NCBI GenBank assembly: GCA_963971425.1
Contig: OZ020518.1
Span: 30,200,770-30,264,769 of the forward strand
Source: Bryoerythrophyllum caledonicum
Lineage: Eukaryota > Streptophyta > Bryopsida > Pottiales > Pottiaceae
Direction: 5' to 3'
DNA length: 64,000 nt
The notes under the pieces were generated by a model. It was not told the DNA's origin. It ran no database searches and saw only the letters and a program-made list of their open reading frames with translations. This document shows positions 15,501 through 29,285 of the stretch, piece after piece (the stretch's first letter is position 1; every line of letters starts with the position of its first letter). The translations under genes were made by a program, and so were the position numbers.

Positions 15501-18500
15501 AGACGAGCAAGATCACGAGCTCTAGAAAGACGAAGACGAGCAAGGTCACGAGCTCCAGGGAGAGTAGACAAGCAAGATCAAGAGCAGCAGGGAGATGAAG
15601 ACGAGCAAGATCACGAGCACTAGGGAAACGAAGACGAGCAAGATCATGAGCATCAGGGAGAGTAGACGAGTAAGATCACGAGCAGCAGGGAGACGAAGAC
15701 GAGCAAGATCACGAGCACCAGGGAGACGAAGACGATTAAGATGACAACCTCTAGGGAGACGAAGACGAGTAAGATCACGAGCTCGGGGGAGACGAAGACG
15801 TTCAAGATCACAAGCACCATGAAGATGAAGACGAGCAAGATCACGAGCACCAGGGAGAGGAAGACGAGCAAGATCACAAGCATCTGGGAGAGGAAGACGA
15901 GCAAATCACTAGCTCCAGGGAAATGAAGACGAGTAAGATCACGAGCTCTAGGGAGACGAAGACGAGCAAGATCACAAGCACCAGGGAGATGAAGACGAGT
16001 AAGATCACGAGCACTAGGGAGAGGAAGACGAGCAAGATCACAAAAGCCCGGGAGACGAAGACGAGCAAGATCACGAGCTCCAGGGAGACGAAGACGAGCA
16101 AGGTCACGAGCTCCAGGGAGAGTAGACGAGCAAGATCACGAGCAGAAGGGAGACGAAGACGAGCAAGATTACGAGCACGAGAGAAACGAAGACGAGCAAG
16201 ATCATGAGCACCAGAAAGACGAAGACATGCAAGATCACGAGCTCTAGGGAGAGAAGACCAGGAAGATCACGAGCACTAGGGAGACGAAGACGAGCAAGAT
16301 CACGAGCAGTAGGGAGACGAAGAAGAGCAAGATCACGAGCTCTTGGGAGACGAAGACAAGAAAGATCACAAGCACGAGGGAGATGAAGACGAGCAAGATC
16401 GCGAGCACTAGAGAGACGAAGACGAGCAAGATCATGAGCACCAAGGAGAGAAGACGAGCAAGATCACGAGCACGAGCAAGTCAAAGATGAGCAAGATTAC
16501 AAACTCGAGGGAGACAAAGACTATCAAGATCAGGAGCACCAGGGAGACGAAGACAAGCAAGATCACGAGCACCAAGGAGACAAAGACGAGCAAGATCACG
16601 AGCACGAGGGAGACGAAGACGAGCAAGATCATGAGCTCCACGGAGAGGAAGACGAGCAAGATCACGAGCACCAAGGAGACGAAGACGAGCAAGATCATGA
16701 GCGCCAGGGAGAGGAAGACGAGCAACATCACGAGCTCCAGGGAGACGAAGACGAGCAAGATCACCAGCACGAAGGAGACGAAGACCAGCAAGATCACGAG
16801 CTCCAGGGAGACGTAGACGAGCAAGATCACGAGCACCAAGGAGACGAAGACGAGCAAGATCACGAGCACCAGGGAGACGAAGACGAGCAAGATCACGAGC
16901 TCCATGGAGACGAAGACGAGCAAGATGACGAGCTCCAGGGAGACGAAGACGAGCAAGGTCACGAGCACCAGGGAGATGAAGACATGCAAGATCACGAGCA
17001 CTAGAGAGACGTAGACGAGAATGATCATGAGCTCCAGGGAGAGAAGACGAGCAAGATCACGAGCATCAGGGAGACAAAGACGAGCAAGATCACGAGCATC
17101 ACGGAGACGAAGACGAGCAAGGTCACGAGCACTAGAGAGACGAAGACGAGCAAGATCAAGAGCACCAGGGAGAGAAGACCTGGAAGCTCACGAGCATTAG
17201 GGAGACGAAGATGAGCAAGATCACGAGCACTAGGGAGACAAAGATGAGCAAGATCATGAGCACTAGGGAGAGAAGGCGAGCAAGGTAAGGAGCACCACGA
17301 GGACGAAGATGAGCAAGATCACGAGCACCAGGGAGACGAAGACGAACAAGATCACCAGCACGAGGGAGAGACGACAATCAAGGTCACCTGCACGAGGAAG
17401 ATGAAGACGAGCAAGATCAAGAGCTTGAGGGGGACGAAGACGAGCAAGATCACGAGCTTCAGGCAGACGAAGACGAGCAAGATCACGAGCACCAGGGAGA
17501 TGAAGACTAGCAAGATCTGGAGCACTAGGGAGACGAAGACGAGAAAGATCATGAGCTCCAGGGAGAGAAGACGAGCAAGATCAGGAGCATCAGGGAGACG
17601 AAGACGAGCAAGGTCACGAGAACTACAGAGACGAAGACGAGCAAGGTCACGAGCACTACAGAGACGAAGACGAGCAAGATCACGAGCACCAGGGAGAGAA
17701 GACCAGGAAGCTCACGAGCACTAGGGAGACGAAGATGAACAAGATCATGAGCACTAGGGAGAGAAGGTGAGCAAGGTAACGTGCACCACAAAGACGAAGA
17801 TGAGCAAGATCACGAGCACCAGGGAGACGAAGACCAACAAGATCACCAGCACCAGGGAGAGACGACAATCAAGGTCACCAGCATGAGGAAGATAAAGACG
17901 AGCAAGATCAAGAGCTTGAGGGAGACGAAGACGAGCAAGATCACGAGCACTAGAGAGACGAAGACGAGCAAGATTACGAGCACGACGGAGACAAAGACGA
18001 GCAAGATTTCGAACTCGAAGGAGACAAAGATGATTAACATCAAGAGCACCAGGGAGACGAAGACGAGCAAGATGACGAGCACCACGGGGCGAAGACGAGC
18101 AAGATCACGAGCACCAGGGACACGAAGACGAGCAAGATCACGAGCTCCAGGGAGAAGAAGACGAGCAAGATCACGAGCACCAGGGAGACGAAGACGAGCA
18201 AGATCACGAGCATCTGGGAGAGAAAGACGAGCAAGATCACTAGGTCCAGGGAGATGAAGAGTACTAAGATTACGAGCTCCAGAGAGAGGAAGTGGAGCAA
18301 GATCACAAGCATGAGGGGGATGAAGACGAACAAGATCACGAGCACTAGGGAGACGAAGACGAGCAAGATTACGAGCTCCAGGGAGACGAAGACGAGCAAG
18401 ATCACGAGCTCTAGGGAGACGAAGACGAGCAAGGTCACGAGCTCCACGGAGAGTAGACGAGCAAGATCACGAGCAGCAGGGAGATGAAGACGAGCAAGAT

Positions 18501-21500
18501 CACGAGCACTTGGGAAACGAAGACGAGCAAGATCATGAGCATCAGGGAGAGTAGACGAGCAAGATCACGAGCAGGACGGAGACGAAGACGAGCAAGATCA
18601 CGAGCACCAGGGAGACGAAGACGAGCAAGATTACAAGCTCTAGGGAGACGAAGACGAGCAAGATCACGAGGTCCAGGGAGACGAAGACGTGCAAGATCAC
18701 AAGCACCACGAAGATGAAGACGAGCAACATCACAAGCACTAGGGAGACGAAGACGAGCAAGATCATGAGCACCAGGGAGAGAAGACGAGCAAGATGGCGA
18801 GCACTAGGGAGACATAGACGAGCAAGATCATGAGCACGAGGGGGAGATGACGAGCAAGATCACGATCACCAGGGAGATGAAGACAAGCAAGATCACGAGC
18901 ACCACGGAGTAGAAGACGAGCAAGGTCACGAGCACCAAGGAGAGAAAGACGAGCAAGATCAGGAGCATTTGAGAGACGAAGACGAGCAAGGTCACAAGCA
19001 TCAGAAAGACGAAGACGAGCAAGATCACGAGCACCAGGGAGAGAAGACCAGGAAGATCACAAGCACTAGGGAGACGAAGACGAGCATGATCACAAGCACG
19101 AGGGAGACGAAGACGAGCAAGATCACGAGCTCCTGGAAGAAAAAGACGAGCAAGATCACGAGCTCCTAGGAGTTGAAGACGAGAAAGATTACGAGCACCA
19201 GTGAGACGAAGACGAGCAAGAGCACGAGCACTAGGGAGATGAAGACGACGCAGATCAAGAGCACTAGCGAGATGAAGACGAGCAAGATCACGAGCACCAG
19301 GGAGAGGAGGACGAGCAAGATCACGAGCATCTGGGAGAAGAAGACGAGCAAGATCACTAGCTCCAGGGAAATGAAGACGAGTAAGATCTCGAGCTCGAGG
19401 GAGACGAAGACGAGCAAGATCACAAGCAACAGGGACATGAAGACGAGCAAGAACACGAGCACTAGGGAGACGAAGACGAGCAAGATCACGAACACCCGAG
19501 AGACGAAGACGAGCAAGATCATGAGCACCAGAGAGACGAAGACGAGCAAGATGACGAGCTTCAGGGAGACAAAGACGAGCAAGATGACAAGCACCAGGCA
19601 GATGAAGAGAAGCAAGATCACGAGCACTAGGGAGACGAAGACGAGCAAGATCATGAGCACCAGAGAGAAGACGAGCAATATCGCGAGCACCAGGGAGACG
19701 TAGACGAGCAAGATCATGAGCACCTGGGAGAGAAGACGAGCAAGATCACGAGCACCAGGGAGGCAAAGACGAGCAAGATCACGAGCATCAGGGATACGAA
19801 GACGAGCAAGATCACGAGCACCAGGGAGAGAAGACCAGGAAGATCACGTGCACTAGGGAGACGAAGACGAGCAAGATCACGAGCACTAGGGAGACGAAGA
19901 CGAGCAAGATCACGAGGTCTTGCGAGACGAAGACGAGCAAGATCACAAGCACCAGGGAGATGAAGACGAGCAAGATCACGATCACTAGGGAGATGAAGAC
20001 GAGCAAGATCATGAGCACCAAAGAGAGAAGACGAGCAAGATCACGAGCACCAGGAAGCTGAAGACGAGCAAGATTACAAACTCGAGGGAGACAAAGACGA
20101 TCAAGATCAGGAGCACCAGGGAGACGAAGACAAGCAAGATCACGAGCACCGAGGAGACGAAGACGAGCTAGATCACGAGCACGAGGGAGACGAAGACGAG
20201 CAAGATCACGAGCTCCACGGAGACGAAGACGAGCAAGATCAGGAGCACCAAGGAGACGAAGACGAGCAAGATCACGAGCACCAGGGAGTCGAGGACGAGC
20301 AAGATCACGAGCTCCAGGGAGACGAAGACGAGCAAGATCATGACCACCAGGGAGACGAAGACGAGCAAGATCACGAGCTCCACCGAGACGAAGACGAGCA
20401 AGATCACGAGCACCAAGGAGACGAAGACGAGCAAGATCACGAGCACCAGGGAGACGAGGACGAGCAAGATCACGAGCTCCAGGGAGACGAAGACGAGCAA
20501 GATCACGAGCACCAGGGAGACGAAGACGAGCAAGATCACGAGCACCAGGGAGACGAAGACGAGCAAGATCACGAGCTCCATGGAGACGAAGACGAGCAAG
20601 ATGACGAGCTCCAGGGAGACGAAGACGAGCAAGATTACGAGCACCAGGGAGAGGAAGACATGCAAGATCACGAGTACTAAGGAGACGAAGACGAGAATGA
20701 TCATGAGCTCCAGGGAGAGAAGACGAGCAAGATCACGAGCATCAGGGAGACAAAGACAAGCAAGATTTCGAGCATCAGAGAGACGAAGACGAGCAAGGTC
20801 ACGAGCACCACGAGGACGAAGATGAGCAAGATCACGAGCACCAGGGAGACGAAGACGAACAAGATCACCAGCACCAGGGAGAGACGACAATCAAGGTCAC
20901 CAGCACGAGGAAGATGAAGACTACAAGATCAAGAGCTTGAGAGGGACGAAGACGAGCAAGATCACGAGCTCCAGGGAGACGAAGACGAGCAAGATCACGA
21001 GCTCTAGGGAGACGAAGACGAGCAAGGTCACGAGCTCCAGGGAGAGTAGACGAGCAAGATCACGAGCAGCAGGGAGATGAAGACGAGCAAGATCACGAGC
21101 ACTAGGGAAACGAAGACGAGCAAGATCATGAGCACCAGGGAGACTAGACGAGCAAAATCACGAGCAGGACGGAGACGAAGACGAGCAAGATCACGAGCAC
21201 TTGGGAGACGAAGACGAGCAAGATTACAAGCTCTAGGGAGATGGAGACGAGCAAGATCACGAGCTCCACGGAGACGAAGACGTGCAAGGTCACAAGCACC
21301 ACGAAGATGAAGATGAGCAAGATCACAAGCACTAGGGAGACGAAGACGAGCAAGATCATGAGCACCAGGGACAGAAGACGAGCAAGATGGCGAGCACTAG
21401 GGAGACAAAGACGAGCAAGATCATGAGCACCAGGGGGAGATGACGAGCAAGATCACGATCACCAGGGAGATGAAGACAAGCAAGATCACGAGCACCACGG

Positions 21501-22890
21501 AGTAGAAGACGAGCAAGGTCACGAGCACCAAGGAGAGAAAGACGAGCAAGATCAGGAGCATTTGAGAGACGAAGACGAGCAAGGTCACAAGCATCAGAAA
21601 GACGAAGACGAGCACGATCACGAGCACCAGGGAGAGAAGACCAGGAAGATCACAAGCACTAGGGAGACGAATTCGAGCATGATCACAAGCACGAGGGAGA
21701 CGAAGACGAGCAAGATCACGAGCTCCTGGAAGACATAGACGAGCAAGATCACGAGCTCCAGGGAGTTAAAGACGAGCAAGATCACGAGCTCCAGGGAGAC
21801 GAAGACGAGCAATATCACAAGCACCTGGGAGATGAAATGAGCAAGATCACGAGCTCCAGGGAGACGTAGACGAGCAAGATCACGAGCACAAGAGAGACGA
21901 AGACGAGCAAGATCACGAGCTCCAGGGAGACGTAGACGAGCAAGATCACGAGCTCCAGGGAGACAAAGACGAGCAAGATCACAAGCACCTGGGAGATGAA
22001 GACGAGGAAGATCATGCGCACCTAGGAGAGAAGACGAGCAAGATCACGAGCTCCCGGGAGAGGAAGACGAGCAAGATCACGAGCACCAGGGATAGAAGAT
22101 AATCAAGGTCACGAGCACCAAGAAGACGAAGACGAGCTAGATCACGAGCACTAAGGAGACGAAGACAAGCCAGATTGAGAGCACCAAGGAGACGAAGACG
22201 AGCAAGATCACGAGCACGAGGGAGAGGATGACGAGCAAGATCACGAGCTCCTAGGAGTTGAAGACGAGAAAGATCACGAGCACCAGTGAGACGAAGACGA
22301 GCAAGAGCACGAGCACTAGGGAGACGAAGACGAGGCAGATCAAGAGCACCAGCGAGATGAAGACGAGCAAGATCACGAGCACCAGGGAGAGGAAGACGAG
22401 CAAGATCACGAGCATCTGGGAGAAGAAGACGAGCAAGATCACTAGCTCCAGGGAAATGAAGACGAGTGAAATCTCGAGCTCTAGGGAGACGAAGACGAGC
22501 AAGATCACGAGCACTAGGGAGACGATGAAGAGCAAGATCACGAGCTCTTGGGAGACGAAGACAAGAAAGATCACAAGCACGAGGGAGATGAAGACGAGCA
22601 AGATCGCGAGCACTAGGGAGACGAAGACGAGCAAGATCATGAGCACCAAGGAGAGAAGACGAGCAAGATCACGAGCACCAGGAAGTCGAAGACGAGCAAG
22701 ATTACAAACTCGAGGGAGACAAAGACGATCAAGATCAGGAGCACCAGGGAGACGAAGACAAGCAAGATCACGAGCACCAAGGAGACGAAGACGAGCAAGA
22801 TCACGAGCACCAGGGAGAGGAAGACGAGCAAGATCTCGAGCTCCAGGGAGACGAAGACGAGCAAGATCACGAGCATGAAGGAGACGAAGA
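9501..22890. repeat. Less regular, more diverged part of the 33-bp array
   Basis: The same monomer continues without interruption, but I see no simple dominant higher-order period here. Shared blocks link this part to others: about 10,130-10,540 resembles 19,160-19,500, 22,250-22,500 and 53,680-54,080, marked by the gagttgaagacgagaaag type variant and agcgagatgaag. Isolated oddities include a gaattcgag variant near 21,668. No gene is supported. Confidence 0.8.
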
Positions 22891-23039
22891 CGAGCAAGAT
22901 CACGAGCTCCAGGGAGACGTAGAGGAGCAAGATTAGGAGCACCAGGGAGACGAAGACGAGCAAGATCACGAGCACCAGGGAGACGAAGACGAGCAAGATC
23001 ACGAGCACCAGGGAGAGAAGACCTGAAAGCTCACGAGCA

Positions 23040-26000
23040 CTAGGGAGATGAAGATGAGCAAGATCACGAGCACTAGGGAGACAAAGACAAGCAAGATCAC
23101 GAGCACCGGAGAGACGAAGACATGCAAGATCACGAGCTCCAAAGAGAGAAGACGAGGAAGATCACGAGCACCAGCAAGTCGAAAACAAGCAAGATTACAA
23201 ACTCGAGGGAGACAAAGACGATCAAGATCAGGAGCACCAGGGAGACAAAGACAAGCAAGATCACGAGCACCAAGGAGACGAAGACGAGTAGGATCACGAG
23301 CACGAGGGAGACGAAGACGAGCAAGATCATGAGCTCCACGGAGAGGAAGACGAGCAAGATCACGAGCACCAAGGAGACGAAGACGAGCAAGATCACGAGC
23401 ACCAGAGAGAGGTAGACGAGCAAGATCACGAGCTCCAGGGAGACGAAGACGAGCAAGATCACGAGCACGAAGGAGACGAAGACGAGCAAGATCACAAGCT
23501 CCAGGGAGACGTAGACGAGCAAGATCACAAGCACCAGGAAAACGAAGACGAGCAAGATCACAAGCACCAGGGAGATGAAGACATGCAAGATCACGAGCAC
23601 TAGAGAGACGAAGACGAGAATGATCATGAGCTCCAGGGAGAGAAGACGAGCAAGATCACGAGCATCAGGGAGACAAAGACAAGCAAGATCACGAGCATCA
23701 CGGAGACAAAGACGAGCAAGGTCACGAGCACTAGGGAGACGAAGAAGAGCAAGATCACGAGCTCTTGGGAGACGAAGACAAGAAAGATCACAAGCACGAG
23801 GGAGATGAAGACGAGCAAGACCGCGAGCAGTAGGGAGACGAAGACGAGCAAGATCATGAGCACCAAGGAGAGAAGACGAGCAAGATCACGAGCACGAGCA
23901 AGTCGAAGATGAGCAAGATTACAAACTCGAGGGAGACAAAGACTATCAAGATCAGGAGCACCAGGGAGACGAAGACAAGCAAGATCACGAGCACCAAGGA
24001 GACAAAGACGAGCAAGATCACGAGCACGAGGGAGACGAAGACGAGCAAGATCATGAGCTCCACGGAGAGGAAGACGAGCAAGATCACGAGCACCAAGGAG
24101 ACGAAGACGAGCAAGATCATGAGCGCCAGGGAGAGGAAGACGAGCAAGATCACGAGCTCCAGGGAGACGAAGACGAGCAAGATCACGAGCACGAAGGAGA
24201 CAAAGACGAGCAAGATCACGAGCACCAGGGAGACGAAGACGAGCAAGATCACGAGCTCCATGGAGACGAAGACGAGCAAGATGACGAGCTCCAGGGAGAC
24301 GAAGACGAGCAAGGTCACGAGCACCAGGGAGATGAAGACATGCAAGATCACGAGCACTAGAGAGACGTAGACGAGAATGATCATGAGCTCCACGGAGAGG
24401 AAGACGAGCAAGATCACGAGCACCAAGGGGACGAAGACGAGCAAGATCACGAGCACTAGGGAGAGGAAGACGAGCAAGATCACGAGCTCCAGGGAGACGA
24501 AGACGAGCAAGATCACGAGCACGAAGGAGACGAAGACGAGCAAGATCACGAGCTCGAGGGAGACGTAGCCGAGCAAGATCACAAGCTCCAGGGAGACGAA
24601 GACGAGCAAGATCACAAGCACCAGGGAGACGAAGACGAGCAAGATCACGAGCTCTAGGGAGACGAAGACGAGCAAGGTCACCAGCTCCAGGGAGAGTAGA
24701 CGGGCAAGATCACGAGCAGCATGGAGACGAAGACGAGCAAGATCACGAGCACTAGGGAGACAAATACGAGCAAGATCATGAGCACCAGGGAGACGAAGAT
24801 GAGCAAGATCACGAGCTCCAGGGAGAGAAGACCAGGAAGATCACGAGCACTAGGGAGACGAAGACGAGCAAGATCACGAGCACTAGGGAGACGATGAAGA
24901 GCAAGATCACGAGCTCTTGGGAGACGAAGACAAGAAAGATCACAAGCACGAGGGAGATGAAGACGAGCAAGATCGCGAGCACTAGGGAAACGAAGACGAG
25001 CAAGATCATGAGCACCAAGGAGAGAAGACGAGCAAGATCACGAGCACCAGGAAGTCGAAGACGAGCAAGATTACAAACTCGAGGGAGACAAAGACGATCA
25101 AGATCAGGAGCACCAGGGAGACGAAGACAAGCAAGATCACGAGCACCAAGGAGACGAAGACGAGTAGGATCACGAGCACGAGGGAGACGAAGACGAGCAA
25201 GATCATGAGCTCCACGGAGAGGAAGACGAGCAAGATCACGAGCACCAAGGAGACGAAGACGAGCAAGATCACGAGCACCAGAGAGAGGTAGACGAGCAAG
25301 ATCACGAGCTCCAGGGAGACGAAGACGAGCAAGATCACGAGCACGAAGGAGACGAAGACGAGCAAGATCACAAGCTCCAGGGAGACGTAGACGAGCAAGA
25401 TCACAAGCACCAGGAAAACGAAGACGAGCAAGATCACAAGCACCAGGGAGATGAAGACATGCAAGATCACGAGCACTAGAGAGACGAAGACGAGAATGAT
25501 CATGAGCTCCAGGGAGAGAAGACGAGCAAGATCACGAGCATCAGGGAGACAAAGACAAGCAAGATCACGAGCATCACGGAGACAAAGACGAGCAAGGTCA
25601 CGAGCACTAGGGAGACGAAGAAGAGCAAGATCACGAGCTCTTGGGAGACGAAGACAAGAAAGATCACAAGCACGAGGGAGATGAAGACGAGCAAGACCGC
25701 GAGCAGTAGGGAGACGAAGACGAGCAAGATCATGAGCACCAAGGAGAGAAGACGAGCAAGATCACGAGCACGAGCAAGTCGAAGATGAGCAAGATTACAA
25801 ACTCGAGGGAGACAAAGACTATCAAGATCAGGAGCACCAGGGAGACGAAGACAAGCAAGATCACGAGCACCAAGGAGACAAAGACGAGCAAGATCACGAG
25901 CACGAGGGAGATGAAGACGAGCAAGATCATGAGCTCCACGGAGAGGAAGACGAGCAAGATCACGAGCACCAAGGAGACGAAGACGAGCAAGATCATGAGC

Positions 26001-27353
26001 GCCAGGGAGAGGAAGACGAGCAAGATCACGAGCTCCAGGGAGACGAAGACGAGCAAGATCACGAGCACGAAGGAGACAAAGACGAGCAAGATCACGAGCA
26101 CCAGGGAGACGAAGACGAGCAAGATCACGAGCTCCATGGAGACGAAGACGAGCAAGATGACGAGCTCCAGGGAGACGAAGACGAGCAAGGTCACGAGCAC
26201 CAGGGAGATGAAGACATGCAAGATCACGAGCACTAGAGAGACGTAGACGAGAATGATCATGAGCTCCACGGAGAGGAAGACGAGCAAGATCACGAGCACC
26301 AAGGGGACGAAGACGAGCAAGATCACGAGCACTAGGGAGAGGAAGACGAGCAAGATCACGAGCTCCAGGGAGACGAAGACGAGCAAGATCACGAGCACGA
26401 AGGAGACGAAGACGAGCAAGATCACGAGCTCGAGGGAGACGTAGCCGAGCAAGATCACAAGCTCCAGGGAGACGAAGACGAGCAAGATCACAAGCACCAG
26501 GGAGACGAAGACGAGCAAGATCACGAGCTCTAGGGAGACGAAGACGAGCAAGGTCACCAGCTCCAGGGAGAGTAGACGGGCAAGATCACGAGCAGCATGG
26601 AGACGAAGACGAGCAAGATCACGAGCACTAGGGAGACAAATACGAGCAAGATCATGAGCACCAGAGAGACGAAGATGAGCAAGATCACGAGCTCCAGGGA
26701 GAGAAGACCAGGAAGATCACGAGCACTAGGGAGACGAAGACGAGCAAGATCACGAGCACTAGGGAGACGATGAAGAGCAAGATCACGAGCTCTTGGGAGA
26801 CGAAGACAAGAAAGATCACAAGCACGAGGGAGATGAAGACGAGCAAGATCGCGAGCACTAGGGAGACGAAGACGAGCAAGATCATGAGCACCAAGGAGAG
26901 AAGACGAGCAAGATCACGAGCACCAGGAAGTCGAAGACGAGCAAGATTACAAACTCGAGGGAGACAAAGACGATCAAGATCAGGAGCACCAGGGAGACGA
27001 AGACAAGCAAGATCACGAGCACCAAGGAGACGAAGACGAGCAAGATCACGAGCACCAGGGAGAGGAAGACGAGCAAGACCTCGAGCTCCAGGGAGACGAA
27101 GACGAGCAAGATCACGAGCATGAAGGAGACGAAGACGAGCAAGATCACGAGCTCCAGGGAGACGTAGAGGAGCAAGATTAGGAGCACCAGGGAGACGAAG
27201 ACGAGCAAGATCACGAGCACCAGGGAGACGAAGACGAGCAAGATCACGAGCACCAGGGAGAGAAGACCTGGAAGCTCACGAGCACTAGGGAGATGAAGAT
27301 GAGCAAGATCACGAGCACTAGGGAGACAAAGACAAGCAAGATCACGAGCACGG
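23040..27353. repeat. Higher-order tandem repeat, 1,876-bp offset
   Basis: The block starting near 23,130 recurs near 25,006 and its tail near 26,885, each 1,876 bp apart, with only scattered base differences. The third copy is truncated by the retrotransposon at 27,354. Monomer order then resumes in related form at 38,402. This high identity suggests recent amplification of a block of about 57 monomers. Confidence 0.82.
27350..27353. repeat. Target-site duplication, left copy (ACGG)
   Basis: ACGG directly precedes the left LTR and directly follows the right LTR at 38,402-38,405. Paralogous uninterrupted sites in the array (around 23,101-23,115 and 41,459-41,472) read cacgagcaccggagagacg. 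This agrees with a 4-bp duplication if the target allele carried one C-to-G difference. Four bp is slightly short for this class, where 5 bp is common. Confidence 0.75.
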
Positions 27354-28761
27354 TGTCGAGTAGAAAGTCTTTGCTTCAGGAAAACGCAGGGTTCTTGGCT
27401 GCACTTAGTTTAGAGAGGGAAAGGGAGAATATGGAACATATAATTTTGTGTTCAAGCCCATATAAACTCATAAGTCCTCATTTAGCATACGAAAAAGGCC
27501 TCCAATCTTCAACTTGTATAATAAAACTCGATGTACATATAATAAGACATGATGCAGATGTCTTGTAGAACTTGTCTCCCAAAAACTTAACTCAAAACAT
27601 TAATTATCCTTAATCTAAATCAAGCCTTAATTAAACTCTGATTAAATTAACTAAGTTCGCGTAATAGTAATTAATTAATAGTTAAGATAATTATATTTAA
27701 ATAATATGATTAACCTTAATTAATCCACTTAATCTTAGTTAAGCTAATTAATTACAATTAGACTAGTTAATCTTACTTAACACAATTAACCTTGATTAAG
27801 ATAATTAATTCCCTAATTAACCACAATCCCACATACCCTTACCCTTACATACCCTAACCACTTCATACCCTTCTCCTATATACCCTTACTCCCTTTGAAA
27901 TCATTTATCTAACCTCTCATTAAGTACAAACCGAACTCAAACTCTCTTTTAAACTCTTGATTAACCTTCTAATTCAAAATACCACTACGGTTTCATACAA
28001 ACTCGGAATGAGTCGTGCTATAGCTACTTGAAAAGCCACTAAAATACACCACATACACACCAAATTTCACCTCCAAAAACCCATCTGGCCAGCCGCTATG
28101 TGCAATCAAAGTTACTTCTTACAAAAACTCAAATCAGCTGACCCCTCTTCTTTCAAACTAGTGCTATGACTTCACAAAAGCTCGAAATAGAGCATAAGAT
28201 AGCTCTTTGGAAAGCTATTTACAGTGTACAAACACTCACCAAAGATGTCATTTAGATATACTTTGTACAACTTGCTACAAGGCTTCAAACCTACTGCTCA
28301 TGAAAACATGGGGCAGCAGACCCCCTTGTGTTCGACAAGGCGCCGTTCACTCATACTTTGAGCTCTAAGACCAAGTGATAGCTTCATAGAGAGCTAACAA
28401 CAAGGGCTACAACATACTCAAAAACCAAAACAAACTACAACAAAAACAACCCGAGAGAGCCCCCGCAGTCCAGCCCCTCCTTGGTAAGGAAGAACCCCAC
28501 CCCCAAAACGGGGAAAAGAGCCAATCACAACTAACCTCAGCCCATTCAAAGGCCACATGGGCATCTTAAACCCCATTGGTTGCTCAAATTCTCCCCCTTA
28601 TCAACTCTTATCATCCCTCTATCCCTTCTATTCTTTGCATTTTTAAACACTAACTACCTGGTCATCAATCTAAAGACCGGGTTTCTTCAACAACAACAAC
28701 TAACTACAAATATATTAAGAAAAATAACAACAAATGGTCTCAACTTCAGCCCCTAGATGGA

Positions 28762-29193
28762 TTAAACATGTAAAAAGTCAAGAATCTCACGAAGAACAGC
28801 AGCAATGTAACTCGATCGCCTTTCACTACCCAAGTGTCTGAGCGGGCCTTGAAGCCAAAGACGGTGACCAAGGTCATTGGACAAGCGGGTTACCATTTGA
28901 CCTTCGTTAGTGTTTTGAAAACACCCTTCAAACACCACTTGATGGCCTTCGACAAGCACATCTCCAACCTCCAAGACGATTACTAAAGTTCTTGCCTCCG
29001 GTTGTAAACTTCTTAAACTTGTCAAAGGAACTTGTTGAGGATCAAAAGCGGTACGTGGTTGAACACGACGCTCAGAAGGCCCTGCTTCCTCTCGCTCACG
29101 TCGCCTTGATGTTGATGGTTGAGAAAGTTGAATTAGATCATCCGGTGAGTGAGCTAAAGGAAACTCCCAATCATCAGGGTCTTGAGAAGCCAT
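28762..29193 (-). CDS. 143-aa ORF inside the 3' LTR, unknown function
   Basis: This is a complete ATG-to-TAA frame of 143 codons in the same direction as gag. The start context (tagtATGGCT) is good for a plant, and a TATAAAG box lies about 85 nt upstream. The predicted protein starts MASQDPDDWEFPLAHS. It has a Ser/Arg/Glu-rich segment at about residues 25-45, then a more globular half with VIVLEVGDVLVEG near residue 70 and a C-terminal ILDFLHV. I see no signal peptide, membrane segment or known motif and do not recognise the family. An identical ORF lies in the other LTR. In this 3' copy transcription would read out of the element into the satellite. It may be a real accessory protein, a leader ORF or a captured fragment. 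Confidence 0.5.
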   Translation of the reverse strand: MASQDPDDWEFPLAHSPDDLIQLSQPSTSRRREREEAGPSERRVQPRTAFDPQQVPLTSLRSLQPEARTLVIVLEVGDVLVEGHQVVFEGCFQNTNEGQMVTRLSNDLGHRLWLQGPLRHLGSERRSSYIAAVLREILDFLHV

Positions 29194-29277
29194 ACTATCA
29201 ACCTATAGAAACTAAGAAGAAACAATCCAAACTAATAATGACCTGAAGTAATGCATAAGGCACGGCAACCATCTACC

Positions 29278-29285
29278 CTTTATAT
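29278..29285 (-). promoter_or_regulatory. Candidate TATA box of the 3' LTR
   Basis: On the minus strand the sequence reads acatataaaggg, a good TATA box. A start site about 30 nt downstream (near 29,250) would leave a leader of about 55 nt before the ATG of the LTR ORF at 29,193. From this LTR, transcription would leave the element into the satellite array at 27,353. Confidence 0.5.

Larger units (their letters stand above)
1..27353. repeat. 33-bp GA-rich minisatellite array, left arm
   Basis: Tandem monomers of about 33 bp are built from the words gacgaagacgag, caagatcacgag and caccaggga (or ctccaggga). A consensus monomer has about 13 A, 11 G, 8 C and a single T, so the strands are extremely asymmetric. 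Monomers vary mainly by cacgag to catgag or cacaag, gacgaag to gatgaag or gacaaag, and caccagg to cactagg. Recurrent 32-bp units (gagagaag in place of gagacgaag) break any reading frame. The array runs off the left edge of the window and is cut at 27,353 by a retrotransposon. No gene is supported inside it. Long ORFs exist on both strands only because 33 is a multiple of three and the consensus lacks stops in most frames. Function is unknown; satellite heterochromatin is the simplest reading. Confidence 0.97.

Noticed and set aside
23854..24681. 275-codon minus-strand hydrophobic ORF (LVLVILLVFVS repeats), also at 25,730-26,557 and 39,875-40,669, as a multi-pass membrane protein.
   Set aside because: It is the reverse complement of the satellite monomer; the same array gives ORFs in other frames, ORF ends fall at random variant monomers, and many have no good start context.
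27831..27895. Telomere-like repeats (taccctta, ccctaacc) in the LTR, also at the matching position of the other LTR.
   Set aside because: The words are irregular and lie within the LTR; there is no run of exact telomeric units.
28992..29246. 84-codon plus-strand ORF in the LTR (also 37,599-37,853).
   Set aside because: It is antisense to the better supported 143-codon LTR ORF and opposite to the element's transcription; most likely a shadow.
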